NCBI GenBank assembly: GCA_910588245.1
Contig: CAJUQP010000004.1
Span: 81,851-145,850, forward strand
Source: an uncultured Muribaculaceae bacterium
GTDB lineage: Bacteria > Bacteroidota > Bacteroidia > Bacteroidales > Muribaculaceae
DNA: 64,000 nt
Direction: 5' to 3'
In this document: in pieces, positions 26,888 through 35,938 of the stretch
Layout of the letters: the number at the start of each line of letters is the position of its first letter
Numbering within the stretch: the stretch's first letter is position 1
Translations under genes and position numbers: made by a program
The notes under the pieces: generated by a model
What the model was told of the DNA's origin: nothing
What the model saw: only the letters and a program-made list of their open reading frames with translations
Database searches by the model: none

Positions 26888-28489
26888 TCACTTAACGGCA
26901 TCGAGAATCATCAGGATCTCGGCGTCAGGATCATATCCATATTTCTGCATAGTCTTCCAGTCAAGTTTAAGATCCGGTTCAAGCTGCTTAGCCGAAGGAT
27001 GATCCGGGGGAAGGAAAAGCTGGAGTGAATTGGATATCGAACCGGTAAGACCAGTATAAGGCAATGTAAACTCCGTGACCTCCATAAATGTATCGGGAGC
27101 CTGCGAGCTTGCAGTCCCTGCGATCTTTGCGCCCAGGATCCACAAATAGTAGGCAGTATGGAAAGCCGCGCTGAAAGTAGGGCCGTCAGTCACCACATAC
27201 ACCATTTCAGGAGAATAGACCGGTTTTCCCTTCTGCTTTCGGAGAGCCTCGGGGTCGAGAGTCATCAGGCCCTCCACGAAAGCATCCATAGCCGTTTCAT
27301 CGGGTTCGCCATCGAAACCGCTGTCAGAAGAGATCATGAAATCGCCCATCTTAAACGGCTCGCTGCGTCGTGCATTAAGGTCACTGAGCGTCATGTTCAT
27401 TTTTCCGAGATAGAGCGGAGAGATACGGCGATAAAACGACGCTCCCTCTATGCTCATGAGTCTGTTCCCGTAGAGTTGATAGATCATGGGGAGCACGATC
27501 GGTGTCCAGCCACCTCCATTGCCTCTGAGATCTATTATAAGATTCTTCGATTTTCTGGCAGACATCTCCGCGAGAAGGGTTCCGAAGGCTTCGACAGCCA
27601 CCGGAAGGGCATCGATATCCTTATCAGGATCGCCGGTCATCTTACGTCCCTCCGTGCGGTAATAATACTCGAGCTGTCCCTTGAAATCCATTCCGCGCTT
27701 TCTCATGAAGTCGAAATTGTCTCTTGAGTTAACACTTTTCAGACGGAAATATGCAGTCATTCCGTCATCGAAAAAGCAATATTCCAGATTCCCCTTCGGA
27801 AGAGAAAGTTTCCGCTCTGGCATCGCATATTTCACAGCCATGACCTCATCGTATGAAAGGAAAGGAAGCTCCAACCTCTCCACGGATCCGTCAGGCAGTC
27901 CGACCTCGATGACTGCTGAATCGGTCGCGACACCGGTCAATCGTTTAAGATAGCGCTCATCGTTGAGATGATAACGGAGATTCTCCATGGTTCCCGAACT
28001 ATTCTCAGAGGTCATGATCGCCGACATGCGATGCATCAGGACATCAAGATCTGCTCCATCCACCGAGATCACCTTCCCTCCGACAAGTCGTCTCAATGAG
28101 TCGGGAGCTTCACGCACGATAAGAGCGTCGGCCACATGACGGAAGCGTAACGGCAGGTAACGCGGCGTTCCCGCCACCGCATTGCCGTTCACAAACGTAT
28201 GACCGTCGTGAAGCCTGGCAATGAATCCGGAGATGCGTTGTGCGAGTCCGTTGCGGTCTGCCACCGAATCATCACGTAGCGACTCCCTGACTCTTGACAC
28301 CTCCTGATAAAACAGGGGACGTCCACCGAACGCAGTATATGGATCGGGATGTGTCTCCTCAAGATATTCCACAAATCTGTCAAAATCGGCGCATACGGAG
28401 TCGATCGCCGTATGCGGAGCCGTGATCTCTGTCGCCCCACCCTGCTGTAAAGCTGCGGCAACTACCAAAACAAAAGTCAGAGCGCTCAT
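26888..28489 (-). CDS. S41-family (tail-specific type) peptidase, exported
   Basis: 533 aa with an N-terminal signal peptide (about 1-19). The C-terminal protease domain has the family strand LIIDLRGNGGGW (317-328) and the catalytic serine, Ser440, in TDGPTFSAAF; a Lys in GAKIAGT lies further on. A central PDZ-like region (about 118-200) is probable. Expected in the periplasm or on the surface. Its ATG overlaps the cyclophilin stop by ATGA (28486-28489), so folding helper and protease are translationally coupled. Confidence 0.88.
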   Translation of the reverse strand: MSALTFVLVVAAALQQGGATEITAPHTAIDSVCADFDRFVEYLEETHPDPYTAFGGRPLFYQEVSRVRESLRDDSVADRNGLAQRISGFIARLHDGHTFVNGNAVAGTPRYLPLRFRHVADALIVREAPDSLRRLVGGKVISVDGADLDVLMHRMSAIMTSENSSGTMENLRYHLNDERYLKRLTGVATDSAVIEVGLPDGSVERLELPFLSYDEVMAVKYAMPERKLSLPKGNLEYCFFDDGMTAYFRLKSVNSRDNFDFMRKRGMDFKGQLEYYYRTEGRKMTGDPDKDIDALPVAVEAFGTLLAEMSARKSKNLIIDLRGNGGGWTPIVLPMIYQLYGNRLMSIEGASFYRRISPLYLGKMNMTLSDLNARRSEPFKMGDFMISSDSGFDGEPDETAMDAFVEGLMTLDPEALRKQKGKPVYSPEMVYVVTDGPTFSAAFHTAYYLWILGAKIAGTASSQAPDTFMEVTEFTLPYTGLTGSISNSLQLFLPPDHPSAKQLEPDLKLDWKTMQKYGYDPDAEILMILDAVK

Positions 28490-29319
28490 TTCCTTTCGAC
28501 CTTAGTGGAAAGTATGACAACGTCCTTGACAGGGCGATCATTATCGTCGGTCGGCATGAGCGTGATCTTTTCCACGACATCCTGACCATCCACAAGTTCG
28601 CCGAACACCGTCACCGAACCGTCGAGATGAGGTGTGCCGCCGACTCTCTTATAAATCTCCCTCCTTTCAGGCGAGATCTTAACCGGCCCTTCCTCAGCAT
28701 ACCGCTTCTCAGCCATTGCCCTGGCCTCCGCGTTCAGGCGGTCGCCGTTCTCGATCTTAGAGAGTTCCGGATTCTCAAGCATAATCTCGTAGCGCGAGTT
28801 ATGATATAGATAGTTCCGGTGCCAATCGTTGAGGCGTTGCTCAGTCTTGTCGAGCTGTTGGTCAGTGAATCTCTTACCCTGCACTACGCAGAACTGCGTG
28901 CCGGCCGACATGCGCGTGGGATTGACATCATCGCCAAGCTTGGCATCGATAAGCGCGCCCTGCTTACAGAAATGCTCCGGAAGGATCTCAGAGTATACGC
29001 AGTAACCGCCGTCACCGTCCCCGTAGCCTTTGCCCGGCTCTCGACCGCGGCTCTGCGGGTCGCCACCCTGAATAAGGAAATCCTTTATGACCCGATGGAA
29101 GATAACGCCTTCATATGTGCCGTCTTCACAAAGGCGGATGAAGTTGTCGCGATGGATGGGGGTGTCGTCGTAAAGCCAGAGTGTGAAATCACCCTCGCTC
29201 GTATGCACTGTGACATACGTCTTTTTATCATTAGATTCTCCGGAAGGGGTATCTGCCGCGCAATATGCGGCAACAGGAGCGGCAAGCGCCAAAAGCAATG
29301 AGGTCAGATATTTTTTCAT
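28486..29319 (-). CDS. Cyclophilin-type peptidyl-prolyl isomerase, exported, with insertion
   Basis: 277 aa with a signal peptide (about 1-21, ending AYCAAD). The cyclophilin fold is seen in FTLWLYDDTPIHRDNF, GVIFHRVIKDFLIQGGDP and TVFGELVDGQDVVEKI. About 80 extra, mostly charged helical residues (about 155-230) are inserted between the QFCVVQG strand and the final GTPHLDG/FGEL strands. Similar long forms are found in Bacteroidetes. First gene of a minus-strand set with S41 and M50 proteases and YjbR, suggesting envelope protein quality control. Confidence 0.9.
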   Translation of the reverse strand: MKKYLTSLLLALAAPVAAYCAADTPSGESNDKKTYVTVHTSEGDFTLWLYDDTPIHRDNFIRLCEDGTYEGVIFHRVIKDFLIQGGDPQSRGREPGKGYGDGDGGYCVYSEILPEHFCKQGALIDAKLGDDVNPTRMSAGTQFCVVQGKRFTDQQLDKTEQRLNDWHRNYLYHNSRYEIMLENPELSKIENGDRLNAEARAMAEKRYAEEGPVKISPERREIYKRVGGTPHLDGSVTVFGELVDGQDVVEKITLMPTDDNDRPVKDVVILSTKVERK

Positions 29320-29338
29320 GACATTATGGATTAAAAAA

Positions 29339-29364
29339 CTGCCGGGATGATTCCACTCCGACAG
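29339..29364 (-). terminator. Minus-strand terminator after the PH-domain gene
   Basis: Read on the minus strand, CTGTCGG pairs with CCGGCAG (one G-U) and is followed directly by six T. It separates the yjbQ/flavin reductase/PH-domain genes from the cyclophilin operon. Confidence 0.6.
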
Positions 29365-29409
29365 CTATTTAACGTCAACATTCATGACTTTATTATTTTC
29401 AGGCAACGA

Positions 29410-29913
29410 TCATTGGCCCGGAGTTTTACGGCCATCCGTCATCAGGCGGAGATGATCTACCATCTGACGTGGATTCCTACATCCGAGCACATATTTCCGT
29501 CCCGAACGGAGAGTAACCAGGAAGCAGTCGGACGACTTACCATAATATGCGAAATACTTTCCAAGATCTCTCTCAGAAAACCATCCGTAATAGCCAAACC
29601 ATCCACCGCTGCCGAAAACCCTGCGCTCTCCCATTGTAGGTTGCCAGAGTCTTACCGATGCAATCTCAGAAACAGGGATACGTTTTGCACGCAACGGACG
29701 ATGTATCTGCAAAAAATCGCCATCGGAAGATATCGACAAAGGTAGATAGAACAATGTGGAAAGGCACAAAACAGCAACTATCGCGACAAGGACATTTACG
29801 GCTACCACATTGTCGGGCTGTTTAAACGAATAGACAAGTACCCCCGCCAGAACAGCCAAAGACAATGAGGATATTATCATGCTGTATACACTCAAGTCAA
29901 CCTTGCTTTTCAT
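29410..29913 (-). CDS. PH-domain membrane protein
   Basis: 167 aa from the ATG at 29913; a TTG 12 nt upstream would also be in frame. Two transmembrane helices (about 8-27 and 36-57) are followed by a bacterial PH-like domain (about 60-165) with LSISSDGDFLQIHRPLRAKR, IASVRLWQP and FLVTLRSGRKYVLG. A glycine- and aromatic-rich segment (GSGGWFGYYGWF) lies in the middle. Function unknown. It begins just after the flavin reductase stop, so the two are co-transcribed. Confidence 0.8.
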   Translation of the reverse strand: MKSKVDLSVYSMIISSLSLAVLAGVLVYSFKQPDNVVAVNVLVAIVAVLCLSTLFYLPLSISSDGDFLQIHRPLRAKRIPVSEIASVRLWQPTMGERRVFGSGGWFGYYGWFSERDLGKYFAYYGKSSDCFLVTLRSGRKYVLGCRNPRQMVDHLRLMTDGRKTPGQ

Positions 29914-29914
29914 A

Positions 29915-30454
29915 TCAATCCTCAATTATGTATGCGGCCACAATCTCGCCATAAAACGCCGTGTGGATGTCTTTGGCATCAGCGCCCTCACCGGATCTTA
30001 CATCCGGATAAAATTTATCAACAAAACGTGAGGGTATTGAATCCATATCCTGGTTCTGGCGATACACTACCCTGCATTCGAGAGTAAGCGGAAACTCTTT
30101 AAGTCCGGGGACTGATATCACCTCCGGAGTCACCGGCGTAAGTCCGAGTTCCGCAATCTTGTCGTGATCTCTTCCGGATTTTGTGCCACAGAAACCAAGG
30201 ATTTTGCCGGCATCATCCGAGAGAGGGATATTGACTGTGAATTCAGGATTCTCAGTGAGCATCATGTGGGTGAAACGGCTTTCTCTGACATAGGTCGTAA
30301 AAACAGGGACTCCCCAGTCAATCCCGAGGGCTCCCCATGAGATAGTCATAGTGTTGATTTTTCCTGCGTAAGAAGTTGTGACAAGCACTCCCTTCCTCAG
30401 GCGGGCAAATATCTCGCCCATATGATCATCGATATTTATTTTTCTCTTTACCAT
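29915..30454 (-). CDS. Flavin reductase family protein (FMN-binding split barrel)
   Basis: 179 aa. The N-terminal GVLVTTSYAGKINTMTISWG and the TVNIP, GFCGTKSGRDHDKI segments are typical of the flavin-reductase-like FMN-binding split barrel. Such proteins reduce or carry FMN and sometimes act with oxygenases or as stress proteins. A second member of the same family is at 35258-35824. It lies between the YjbQ-like gene (37 nt upstream) and the PH-domain gene. Confidence 0.88.
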   Translation of the reverse strand: MVKRKINIDDHMGEIFARLRKGVLVTTSYAGKINTMTISWGALGIDWGVPVFTTYVRESRFTHMMLTENPEFTVNIPLSDDAGKILGFCGTKSGRDHDKIAELGLTPVTPEVISVPGLKEFPLTLECRVVYRQNQDMDSIPSRFVDKFYPDVRSGEGADAKDIHTAFYGEIVAAYIIED

Positions 30455-30491
30455 ACCATTATGCTTAAGGTTATAAATTGTTTAAAAATAA

Positions 30492-30905
30492 TCATTCTCC
30501 GATAGCTGTCGCTATGATTTTTCGCTGACCCCCGTAATCTCGGAACTCACACAAGTAGATTCCTTGCCAGACACCAAGATTCAACCTACCGCTTGTTATA
30601 GGAAGAGTCAATGATGAACCGACGATCACCGATTTCGCATGCGACGGCATATCGTCAGATCCTTCGTCAGTATGAAGATAATACGGAGCGTTCTCCGGCA
30701 CGAGTCTGTCGAAAATCTCCCTCAGATCATGACGCACGTCAGGATCCGCGTTCTCATTAAGCGCCAGAGCAGCCGACGTATGCTTTATGAGAAGGTTAAG
30801 CAGCCCTTTCTCGGGGAGCGCACCAATCTGTCGCATAATATCACTGGTGACAAGATGTATGCCACGTGGATACGGCCGCAGTGTGATTTCAGTCTGATAT
30901 ATCAT
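30492..30905 (-). CDS. YjbQ family protein (UPF0047)
   Basis: 137 aa from the ATG at 30905 (the frame extends two codons further to a TTG). The family pattern is clear: ITSGRLNLGVWQGIYLCEFR near the C-terminus and LLNLLIKHTSAALALNENAD in the middle, with conserved His in KHTSAAL. YjbQ proteins have weak thiamine phosphate synthase activity in vitro; the true role is unsettled. First gene of a short minus-strand operon with the flavin reductase and PH-domain genes. The dispersed repeat begins 13 nt upstream of the start. Confidence 0.88.
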   Translation of the reverse strand: MIYQTEITLRPYPRGIHLVTSDIMRQIGALPEKGLLNLLIKHTSAALALNENADPDVRHDLREIFDRLVPENAPYYLHTDEGSDDMPSHAKSVIVGSSLTLPITSGRLNLGVWQGIYLCEFRDYGGQRKIIATAIGE

Positions 30906-30917
30906 ATTCAAAAATAA

Positions 30918-31010
30918 GAAGTTGTTTAGAAAGCAACGTTAAATTATGGGTCGCAGTCCCGGAGCAGATTTTTTCTTGCAGGTGAAGGAGCATAGCGGGC
31001 TATGTGACTG
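30918..31010 (+). repeat. Dispersed repeat, copy 2 (left arm of inverted pair)
   Basis: 93 nt. It is a direct copy of the repeat at 22726 and an inverted partner of 31157-31248. It starts GAAGTTGTTTAGAAAGCAAC and ends in the palindrome CATAGCGGGCTATG plus TGACTG. It may carry the promoter region of the YjbQ-like gene. Confidence 0.75.
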
Positions 31011-31156
31011 AACCAAAAGGAAAAATATGCCCGGGAATGCGAGTACGGAACTATCTTTCAAGACAATGTAATGTTAAACCTATTAACCTATGAAGTTGAC
31101 CGGAAATGAAAGTTACCTTAAGTACGGCACTTTTTTGTTAAAATCCAATCGCGGCG
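31011..31156. other. Spacer inside the inverted repeat pair
   Basis: 146 nt without a gene, containing weaker inverted similarity (GTAC...CTTTC segments). With its arms it forms a MITE-like block of about 330 bp. Nothing else is recognised between 31249 and the pgm promoter. Confidence 0.4.
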
Positions 31157-31248
31157 CAGTCACATAGCCCGCTATGCTCCTTTGCCTTAATTGTATTTTA
31201 ACTAAAAAATTGCCGCCCATAATTTAACGTTCATTTTTAAACAACTTC
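31157..31248 (-). repeat. Dispersed repeat, copy 3 (right arm, inverted)
   Basis: 92 nt. The reverse complement matches 30918-31010 at both ends: GAAGTTGTTTA, AACGTTAAATTATGGG, and the last 26 nt containing GGAGCATAGCGGGCTATGTG are identical. The middle 30 nt differ. Confidence 0.75.
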
Positions 31249-31573
31249 AAAAGAATGCACAAAGATAACGATTTTTGTGGAAAATTTAGTCAATCGAGGA
31301 AAGGAGCATCAGCATAAGCGATCCGGCACGCTTAATGGTTGTTATTCTGTTCGCGCGTTTTTGGGGAAACCGAGGAACAGATGCTTTAAGTTTCGGCACG
31401 GCAATGCCATCCGGGGGAGTTTTGATACGGATGAGGATAGCATACGGGCACAGAGTGGCAAAATAAGGGTTGTTTCTTTAGTTAGCCGGGGAAGAAGGCT
31501 TTGGAAAAAGATAAAAAAATAAAAGTTTACGAATATACCCGTTAAACAGTTTTCTATTGTCAATAATTTTCGT

Positions 31574-31581
31574 TAGATTTG
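31574..31581 (+). promoter_or_regulatory. -7 promoter box of the phosphohexomutase gene
   Basis: TAGATTTG is an exact match to TAnnTTTG. The leader of about 90 nt contains GC-rich small hairpins, for example GGCG-CAAG-CGCC near 31625. No good -33 box. Confidence 0.45.
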
Positions 31582-31674
31582 CACATAATTAAAGGGCAGA
31601 CACGATGTCATCGCGTCCCTGAGCGGCGCAAGCGCCCTGTCTACAACGCCTAATAACCCAATTACAAATAAGTT

Positions 31675-33426
31675 ATGAACAACGACGAATTATTAAAAAC
31701 AGTGAAGGAGAAGGCTGAGAAATGGCTCGGCCCACAATATGACGAAGAGACCCGCACGGCAGTGCGCGCTATGCTCGACGCCGAAGACAAGACTGAACTG
31801 ATCGACGCCTTCTACAAAGACCTCGAATTCGGAACCGGCGGTCTGCGCGGCATCATGGGCGTAGGCTCCAACCGCATGAACATATATACAGTCGGCGCAG
31901 CCACTCAGGGTCTCGCCAACTATCTTAACGACTGCTTCAAGGACGTGCCGCAGATTACGGTGGCCATAGGACACGACGTGCGCAACAACTCGCGTAAGTT
32001 CGCCGAGCTCGCCGCCGACATTTTCTCTGCAAACGGCATCAAGGTATATCTTTTCGACAGCTGCCGTCCCGTGCCTGAGGTATCGTATACAATCCGCAAA
32101 CTCGGATGCCAGAGCGGCGTGATGGTAACGGCAAGCCACAATCCCAAGGAATATAACGGCTACAAGGCATACTGGAGCGACGGCGCACAGATGATCGCAC
32201 CTCACGATGTGGAGACCATAGCCTATGTCAACGCCATCACTTCCGTAGACCAGATCAAATTCACCCCCAACAAAGACCTTATCCAGATTATCGGCAAGGA
32301 GATCGACGAGGCATTCCTCGACGACATCAAGACACTCTCCCTCTCACCGGACGCAGACAAGCGCCACGCCGACATGAAGATCGTCTACACCCCGATCCAC
32401 GGCACAGGTGGCATGCTGATCTTTGACTCCCTCAAGAAATGGGGCTTCGAGAACGTGATCCACGTTCCTGAACAGGACATACAGAGCGGCGACTTCCCAA
32501 CGGTGGTATCTCCCAACCCGGAAAATCCGGAGGCAATGGCAATGGGCATAGCCAAGGCAAAGGAAACCGGAGCAAGCCTCGTGCTCGCATCCGATCCCGA
32601 CTCCGACCGTATCGGCCTAGTGGTACGCGACAGCAAGGGTGAATACCAGCTTCTCAACGGCAACCAGATAGTAATGATATTCCTCTATTACATCATTACC
32701 CGCAACCGCGAGCTTAACATGATCAAGGGGAATGAATACTGCGTGAAGACCATAGTCACGACAGAGACAATCAAGCGTATAGCCGAAGCCAACGACGTGA
32801 CATGCTACGACTGCTTCACAGGGTTCAAATGGATCGCTGACGTGATGCGCAATCTCGAGGGTAAGGAGCGTTATCTCGGTGGCGGCGAGGAGAGCTACGG
32901 CTTCCTCCCCGAGACTTTCGTACGCGACAAAGACGCAGTCTCCTCCATAACCCTCATGTGTGAGATCGCAGCCTGGGCTGCAGACCAGAATCTCACTCTC
33001 TACGATCTTCTTATCGACATCTACCTGAAATACGGCTTTTCACGCGAGAAAGGTGTAAGCGTCGTACGCCCAGGCAAGACCGGTGCGGATGAGATCGTTG
33101 CAATGATGAAGAACTTCCGTGAGAATCCTCCCAAAGAGCTCGCAGGAAGCCCTGTTGTGACCATAAAGGACTACGCCGATCTCAACTGCCACAACCTCAA
33201 AGACGGCAGCATGACAAAGATGAATTTCCCCACGACATCCAACGTGCTCCAGTTCTTCACAGAAGCCGGCGACAAAGTGTCGGTACGTCCTTCCGGCACA
33301 GAGCCCAAGATAAAATTCTACGTAGAGGTACGTCAGGATCTCCCCTCCAAGGAGGCATATGTAGAGACCGTGGCCAAAGCTGAGGAAAAGATCAATAAGG
33401 TGCTCGCCGACCTGGGCGTGAAATAA
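31675..33426 (+). CDS. Phosphoglucomutase / phosphomannomutase (phosphohexomutase)
   Basis: 583 aa, alpha-D-phosphohexomutase superfamily. The phosphoserine is Ser154 in VTASHNPKEYNGYK. The magnesium loop is DPDSDR (Asp307, 309, 311). The sugar-binding loop is GGGEESYGF and the phosphate-binding loop VRPSGTEPKIKFY. The length of about 580 aa matches the long group that includes PgcA/PGM2-like enzymes. It likely interconverts hexose 1- and 6-phosphates for glycogen and cell-envelope sugars. Monocistronic with a strong terminator. Confidence 0.94.
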   Translation: MNNDELLKTVKEKAEKWLGPQYDEETRTAVRAMLDAEDKTELIDAFYKDLEFGTGGLRGIMGVGSNRMNIYTVGAATQGLANYLNDCFKDVPQITVAIGHDVRNNSRKFAELAADIFSANGIKVYLFDSCRPVPEVSYTIRKLGCQSGVMVTASHNPKEYNGYKAYWSDGAQMIAPHDVETIAYVNAITSVDQIKFTPNKDLIQIIGKEIDEAFLDDIKTLSLSPDADKRHADMKIVYTPIHGTGGMLIFDSLKKWGFENVIHVPEQDIQSGDFPTVVSPNPENPEAMAMGIAKAKETGASLVLASDPDSDRIGLVVRDSKGEYQLLNGNQIVMIFLYYIITRNRELNMIKGNEYCVKTIVTTETIKRIAEANDVTCYDCFTGFKWIADVMRNLEGKERYLGGGEESYGFLPETFVRDKDAVSSITLMCEIAAWAADQNLTLYDLLIDIYLKYGFSREKGVSVVRPGKTGADEIVAMMKNFRENPPKELAGSPVVTIKDYADLNCHNLKDGSMTKMNFPTTSNVLQFFTEAGDKVSVRPSGTEPKIKFYVEVRQDLPSKEAYVETVAKAEEKINKVLADLGVK

Positions 33427-33493
33427 CAAAGCTCGGGAGTCGACAGTTTTGGAGATGAAAGCGACAGTCAATAATGGACAGCTCACACTCCAT

Positions 33494-33536
33494 AACTCTA
33501 ACCTCTGACCTTTAACCTCTAAACTTTAACCTTTAA
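33494..33536 (+). repeat. Low-complexity AACCTnn-like repeats
   Basis: A short run of degenerate 6-8 nt units (AACCTCT, GACCTTT, AACCTCT, AAACTTT, AACCTTT) just before the terminator of the mutase gene. It is transcribed but non-coding, and its meaning is unknown. Confidence 0.5.
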
Positions 33537-33539
33537 ATA

Positions 33540-33575
33540 TACAGCCGGATTATGTGCAACCATAATCCGGCTGTA
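33540..33575 (+). terminator. Terminator of the phosphohexomutase gene
   Basis: TACAGCCGGATTATG (33540-33554) pairs perfectly with CATAATCCGGCTGTA (33561-33575) around a 6-nt loop, followed by TTTGTTATT. Confidence 0.85.
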
Positions 33576-33652
33576 TTTGTTATTCCTGTATCAACAATGA
33601 TTCCGCCGGAATAGTGAAAAAATGCCCTCCGGGGCAAGACGCCTCTTATGAA

Positions 33653-35158
33653 ATGAAGAGAACAGGAGTTTCCATATACGTTTTATTACGGACAGTCGCG
33701 GCTGGAGTTGCGCTGGCATTATCCATGCATATGCAGGCCCAGATACCTATCCAGTTCCACACCGTGGAGCAGGTTCCGCCCGACTCCACCGACGTCGCAA
33801 GAATGACAAAAAGACATTTCTGGCGCGCATCAGCCGAAGTGGCGGGATTCAATATCGGGCTTTGGGCGTTCGACCGATACGTGCAACACGGCGACTGGTC
33901 ATACATATCCCTGCATACAATAAAAGAAAATTTCAAGCACGGACTTATCTGGGACAACGATAACCTCGGCACCAACACCTTCCTGCATCCGTACAACGGC
34001 AGCCTATATTTCAACGCCGCGCGCGCCAACGGATTCAACTTCTGGCAATCGGAACTTTTTGCAATAGCCGGGAGCGGCATGTGGGAATTCTTCATGGAAT
34101 GTGAATATCCATCTACCAACGACTTTATAGCCACACCTATTGGAGGTGCGGCTTTAGGAGAAGTGTTATATCGTGCTTCTGACGCAGTGCTCGACGACCG
34201 TCTGACAGGCGGCGCACGTTTCGAGCGAGAACTCGTTTCGTTCATACTCTCCCCCATGAGAGGACTAAACCGTATCATAACAGGCGAAGCGTGGAAAGTA
34301 AGGCCTACAAGAGGGCGGGAGTTTGGCACACCAAACTTCTCAGTAAGGCTTTCCGCCGGCTACAAGATGCTGGTATATCAGGGGAAATGGAACAACCTCC
34401 ATCAGGGAGCCGCTATTGAGCTCGACACGGAATACGGCGACCGCTTCGAGGTTAAATCAACCAAGCCCTACGACTATTTCACATTCAAGGCCCAGCTCCA
34501 GATGATCAAAACCCAACCGATTCTGTCGCAGATTGAACTCAAGGGACGTCTGCTGGCACGTGAGATTTTCGATGACTACCGCTCACAGGGAAGCATAGGT
34601 CTGTATCAGCATTTCGATTTCTACGACAGCGACACAATCGGGAAGATTGAGAAAGTGCCATTCAAATTAGGTGTGCCCGCCTCAGTGGGAGTTGGATTCA
34701 TGTTCCGCGATGTGGAACACCGCAAATGGGTGTTCGATTGCTTCCTGCATGCCAACGGGATAGCTCTCGGTTCAATCCTGTCAGACCATTATCAGACCGA
34801 CGAACGAAACTACAACTGGGCGTCAGGGTTCTCCCTCAAGGGGGGACTCAACATGGTCTTCGCAAAGAATAAATTCGCGTTTTCACTCTCCCATAATTAT
34901 TTCAGGCTTTTCACCTGGAGAGGCTACAGATATGGCACAGATCTCAGGCTTGTAAATTTCCGTACGCTCAACGTGCAGGGAGATGTCTCGGCCGCATCAC
35001 TCAACATGACCGAGATACGCGCTGACCTTAAATTGTGGGAAAAACTGTATGGTACACTTCTATTCACCAATTATGTTCGTTCCTCCCACTACCGCGACTA
35101 TCCTTATGTGCATTCCACATCAAACTCCATCAACCTGATGCTCACCTATAAATTCTGA
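33653..35158 (+). CDS. DUF3943-type outer-membrane protein
   Basis: 501 aa from the ATG at 33653; a GTG at 33614 would add 13 residues before the signal peptide. The signal peptide ends near MHMQAQ. The DUF3943 core is visible as WRASAEVAGFNIGLWAFDRY, HPYNGSLYFNAARANGF and EYPSTNDFIATPIGGAALGE. The C-terminal half has alternating beta strands and ends in YKF, which suits an outer-membrane barrel. Function unknown. It stands alone between the mutase terminator and a flavin reductase promoter. Confidence 0.82.
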   Translation: MKRTGVSIYVLLRTVAAGVALALSMHMQAQIPIQFHTVEQVPPDSTDVARMTKRHFWRASAEVAGFNIGLWAFDRYVQHGDWSYISLHTIKENFKHGLIWDNDNLGTNTFLHPYNGSLYFNAARANGFNFWQSELFAIAGSGMWEFFMECEYPSTNDFIATPIGGAALGEVLYRASDAVLDDRLTGGARFERELVSFILSPMRGLNRIITGEAWKVRPTRGREFGTPNFSVRLSAGYKMLVYQGKWNNLHQGAAIELDTEYGDRFEVKSTKPYDYFTFKAQLQMIKTQPILSQIELKGRLLAREIFDDYRSQGSIGLYQHFDFYDSDTIGKIEKVPFKLGVPASVGVGFMFRDVEHRKWVFDCFLHANGIALGSILSDHYQTDERNYNWASGFSLKGGLNMVFAKNKFAFSLSHNYFRLFTWRGYRYGTDLRLVNFRTLNVQGDVSAASLNMTEIRADLKLWEKLYGTLLFTNYVRSSHYRDYPYVHSTSNSINLMLTYKF

Positions 35159-35206
35159 CATCCCGGCAGCTCGACAGGACTCATACACCCACGATAAAAG
35201 CCGGCG

Positions 35207-35238
35207 TTTGCCGGATTGCTTATTTTTGTCTAATTTTG
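35207..35238 (+). promoter_or_regulatory. Promoter of the second flavin reductase gene
   Basis: TTTG (35207-35210), a 20-bp spacer and TAATTTTG (35231-35238), both exact. The start codon is 20 nt further. Confidence 0.75.
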
Positions 35239-35257
35239 CAGAAAATAGAATCAGATT

Positions 35258-35824
35258 ATGGCAAAGATTTCCTGGCGTCCCGGCACCCAGATATATCCCC
35301 TTCCCGCCGTGCTTGTGACGTGTGGCGACAATCCCGGCAACTGGACTATGCTCACAGTGGCCTGGACCGGGACGATATGCTCCGATCCGGCCATGTGCTA
35401 CATATCAGTACGTCCTGAAAGAGCATCATACCCACTGATTGTAAGCAACATGGAGTTCACTATCAATCTAACCACGGTGGCCATGGCACGGGCAACCGAC
35501 TGGGCCGGAGTGCGATCCGGTCGTGACTACGACAAATGGACAGAGACCGGTCTGACACCACTTCCCGGGGAAAAAGTAGCGTCGCCAACCATAGAAGAGT
35601 CTCCACTCAGCATCGAATGCCGCGTGAAAACCGTCACCCGCCTCGGTAGCCACGACATGTTTGTGGCCGAAGTGGTCAATGTACGCGCCGATGACGCATA
35701 CCTTGATCCTGCTACGGGAAGATTCATGCTTGAAAAAGCCGACCTTCTGGCATATTCACATGGTTTCTATCACTCTCTGGGCCAAATGATAGGCAAATTC
35801 GGCTTCTCCGTCAAAAAGAACTGA
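35258..35824 (+). CDS. Flavin reductase family protein (second copy)
   Basis: 188 aa, FMN-binding split barrel. It shares the pattern of the protein at 29915-30454: PAVLVTCGDNPGNWTMLTVAW near the start, FTINLTT, GVRSGRDYDKWTETGLTPLP and IECRVK. The two differ enough to be old paralogs. No partner oxygenase is visible nearby. A full-consensus promoter precedes it and the pbp1A promoter follows its stop. Confidence 0.88.
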   Translation: MAKISWRPGTQIYPLPAVLVTCGDNPGNWTMLTVAWTGTICSDPAMCYISVRPERASYPLIVSNMEFTINLTTVAMARATDWAGVRSGRDYDKWTETGLTPLPGEKVASPTIEESPLSIECRVKTVTRLGSHDMFVAEVVNVRADDAYLDPATGRFMLEKADLLAYSHGFYHSLGQMIGKFGFSVKKN

Positions 35825-35854
35825 CCATCCGGACACGTTTCGGAATATTTTTAT

Positions 35855-35862
35855 TAATTTTG
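35855..35862 (+). promoter_or_regulatory. -7 promoter box of the pbp1A-def-ettA operon
   Basis: TAATTTTG, exact, 76 nt before the pbp1A start. No exact -33 box at the right distance. Confidence 0.5.
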
Positions 35863-35938
35863 CATATTCGCGGCCTCGCGCATAACGGGCTGCCCTTTCC
35901 CGGCCTCATGCCGGCACCTACTCTTAAACGAATTATAA

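Noticed and set aside
31277..31522. 81-codon frame with GTG start before the phosphohexomutase gene
   Set aside because: Very basic low-information protein, no family pattern, and it lies in the region between the inverted repeat and the promoter.
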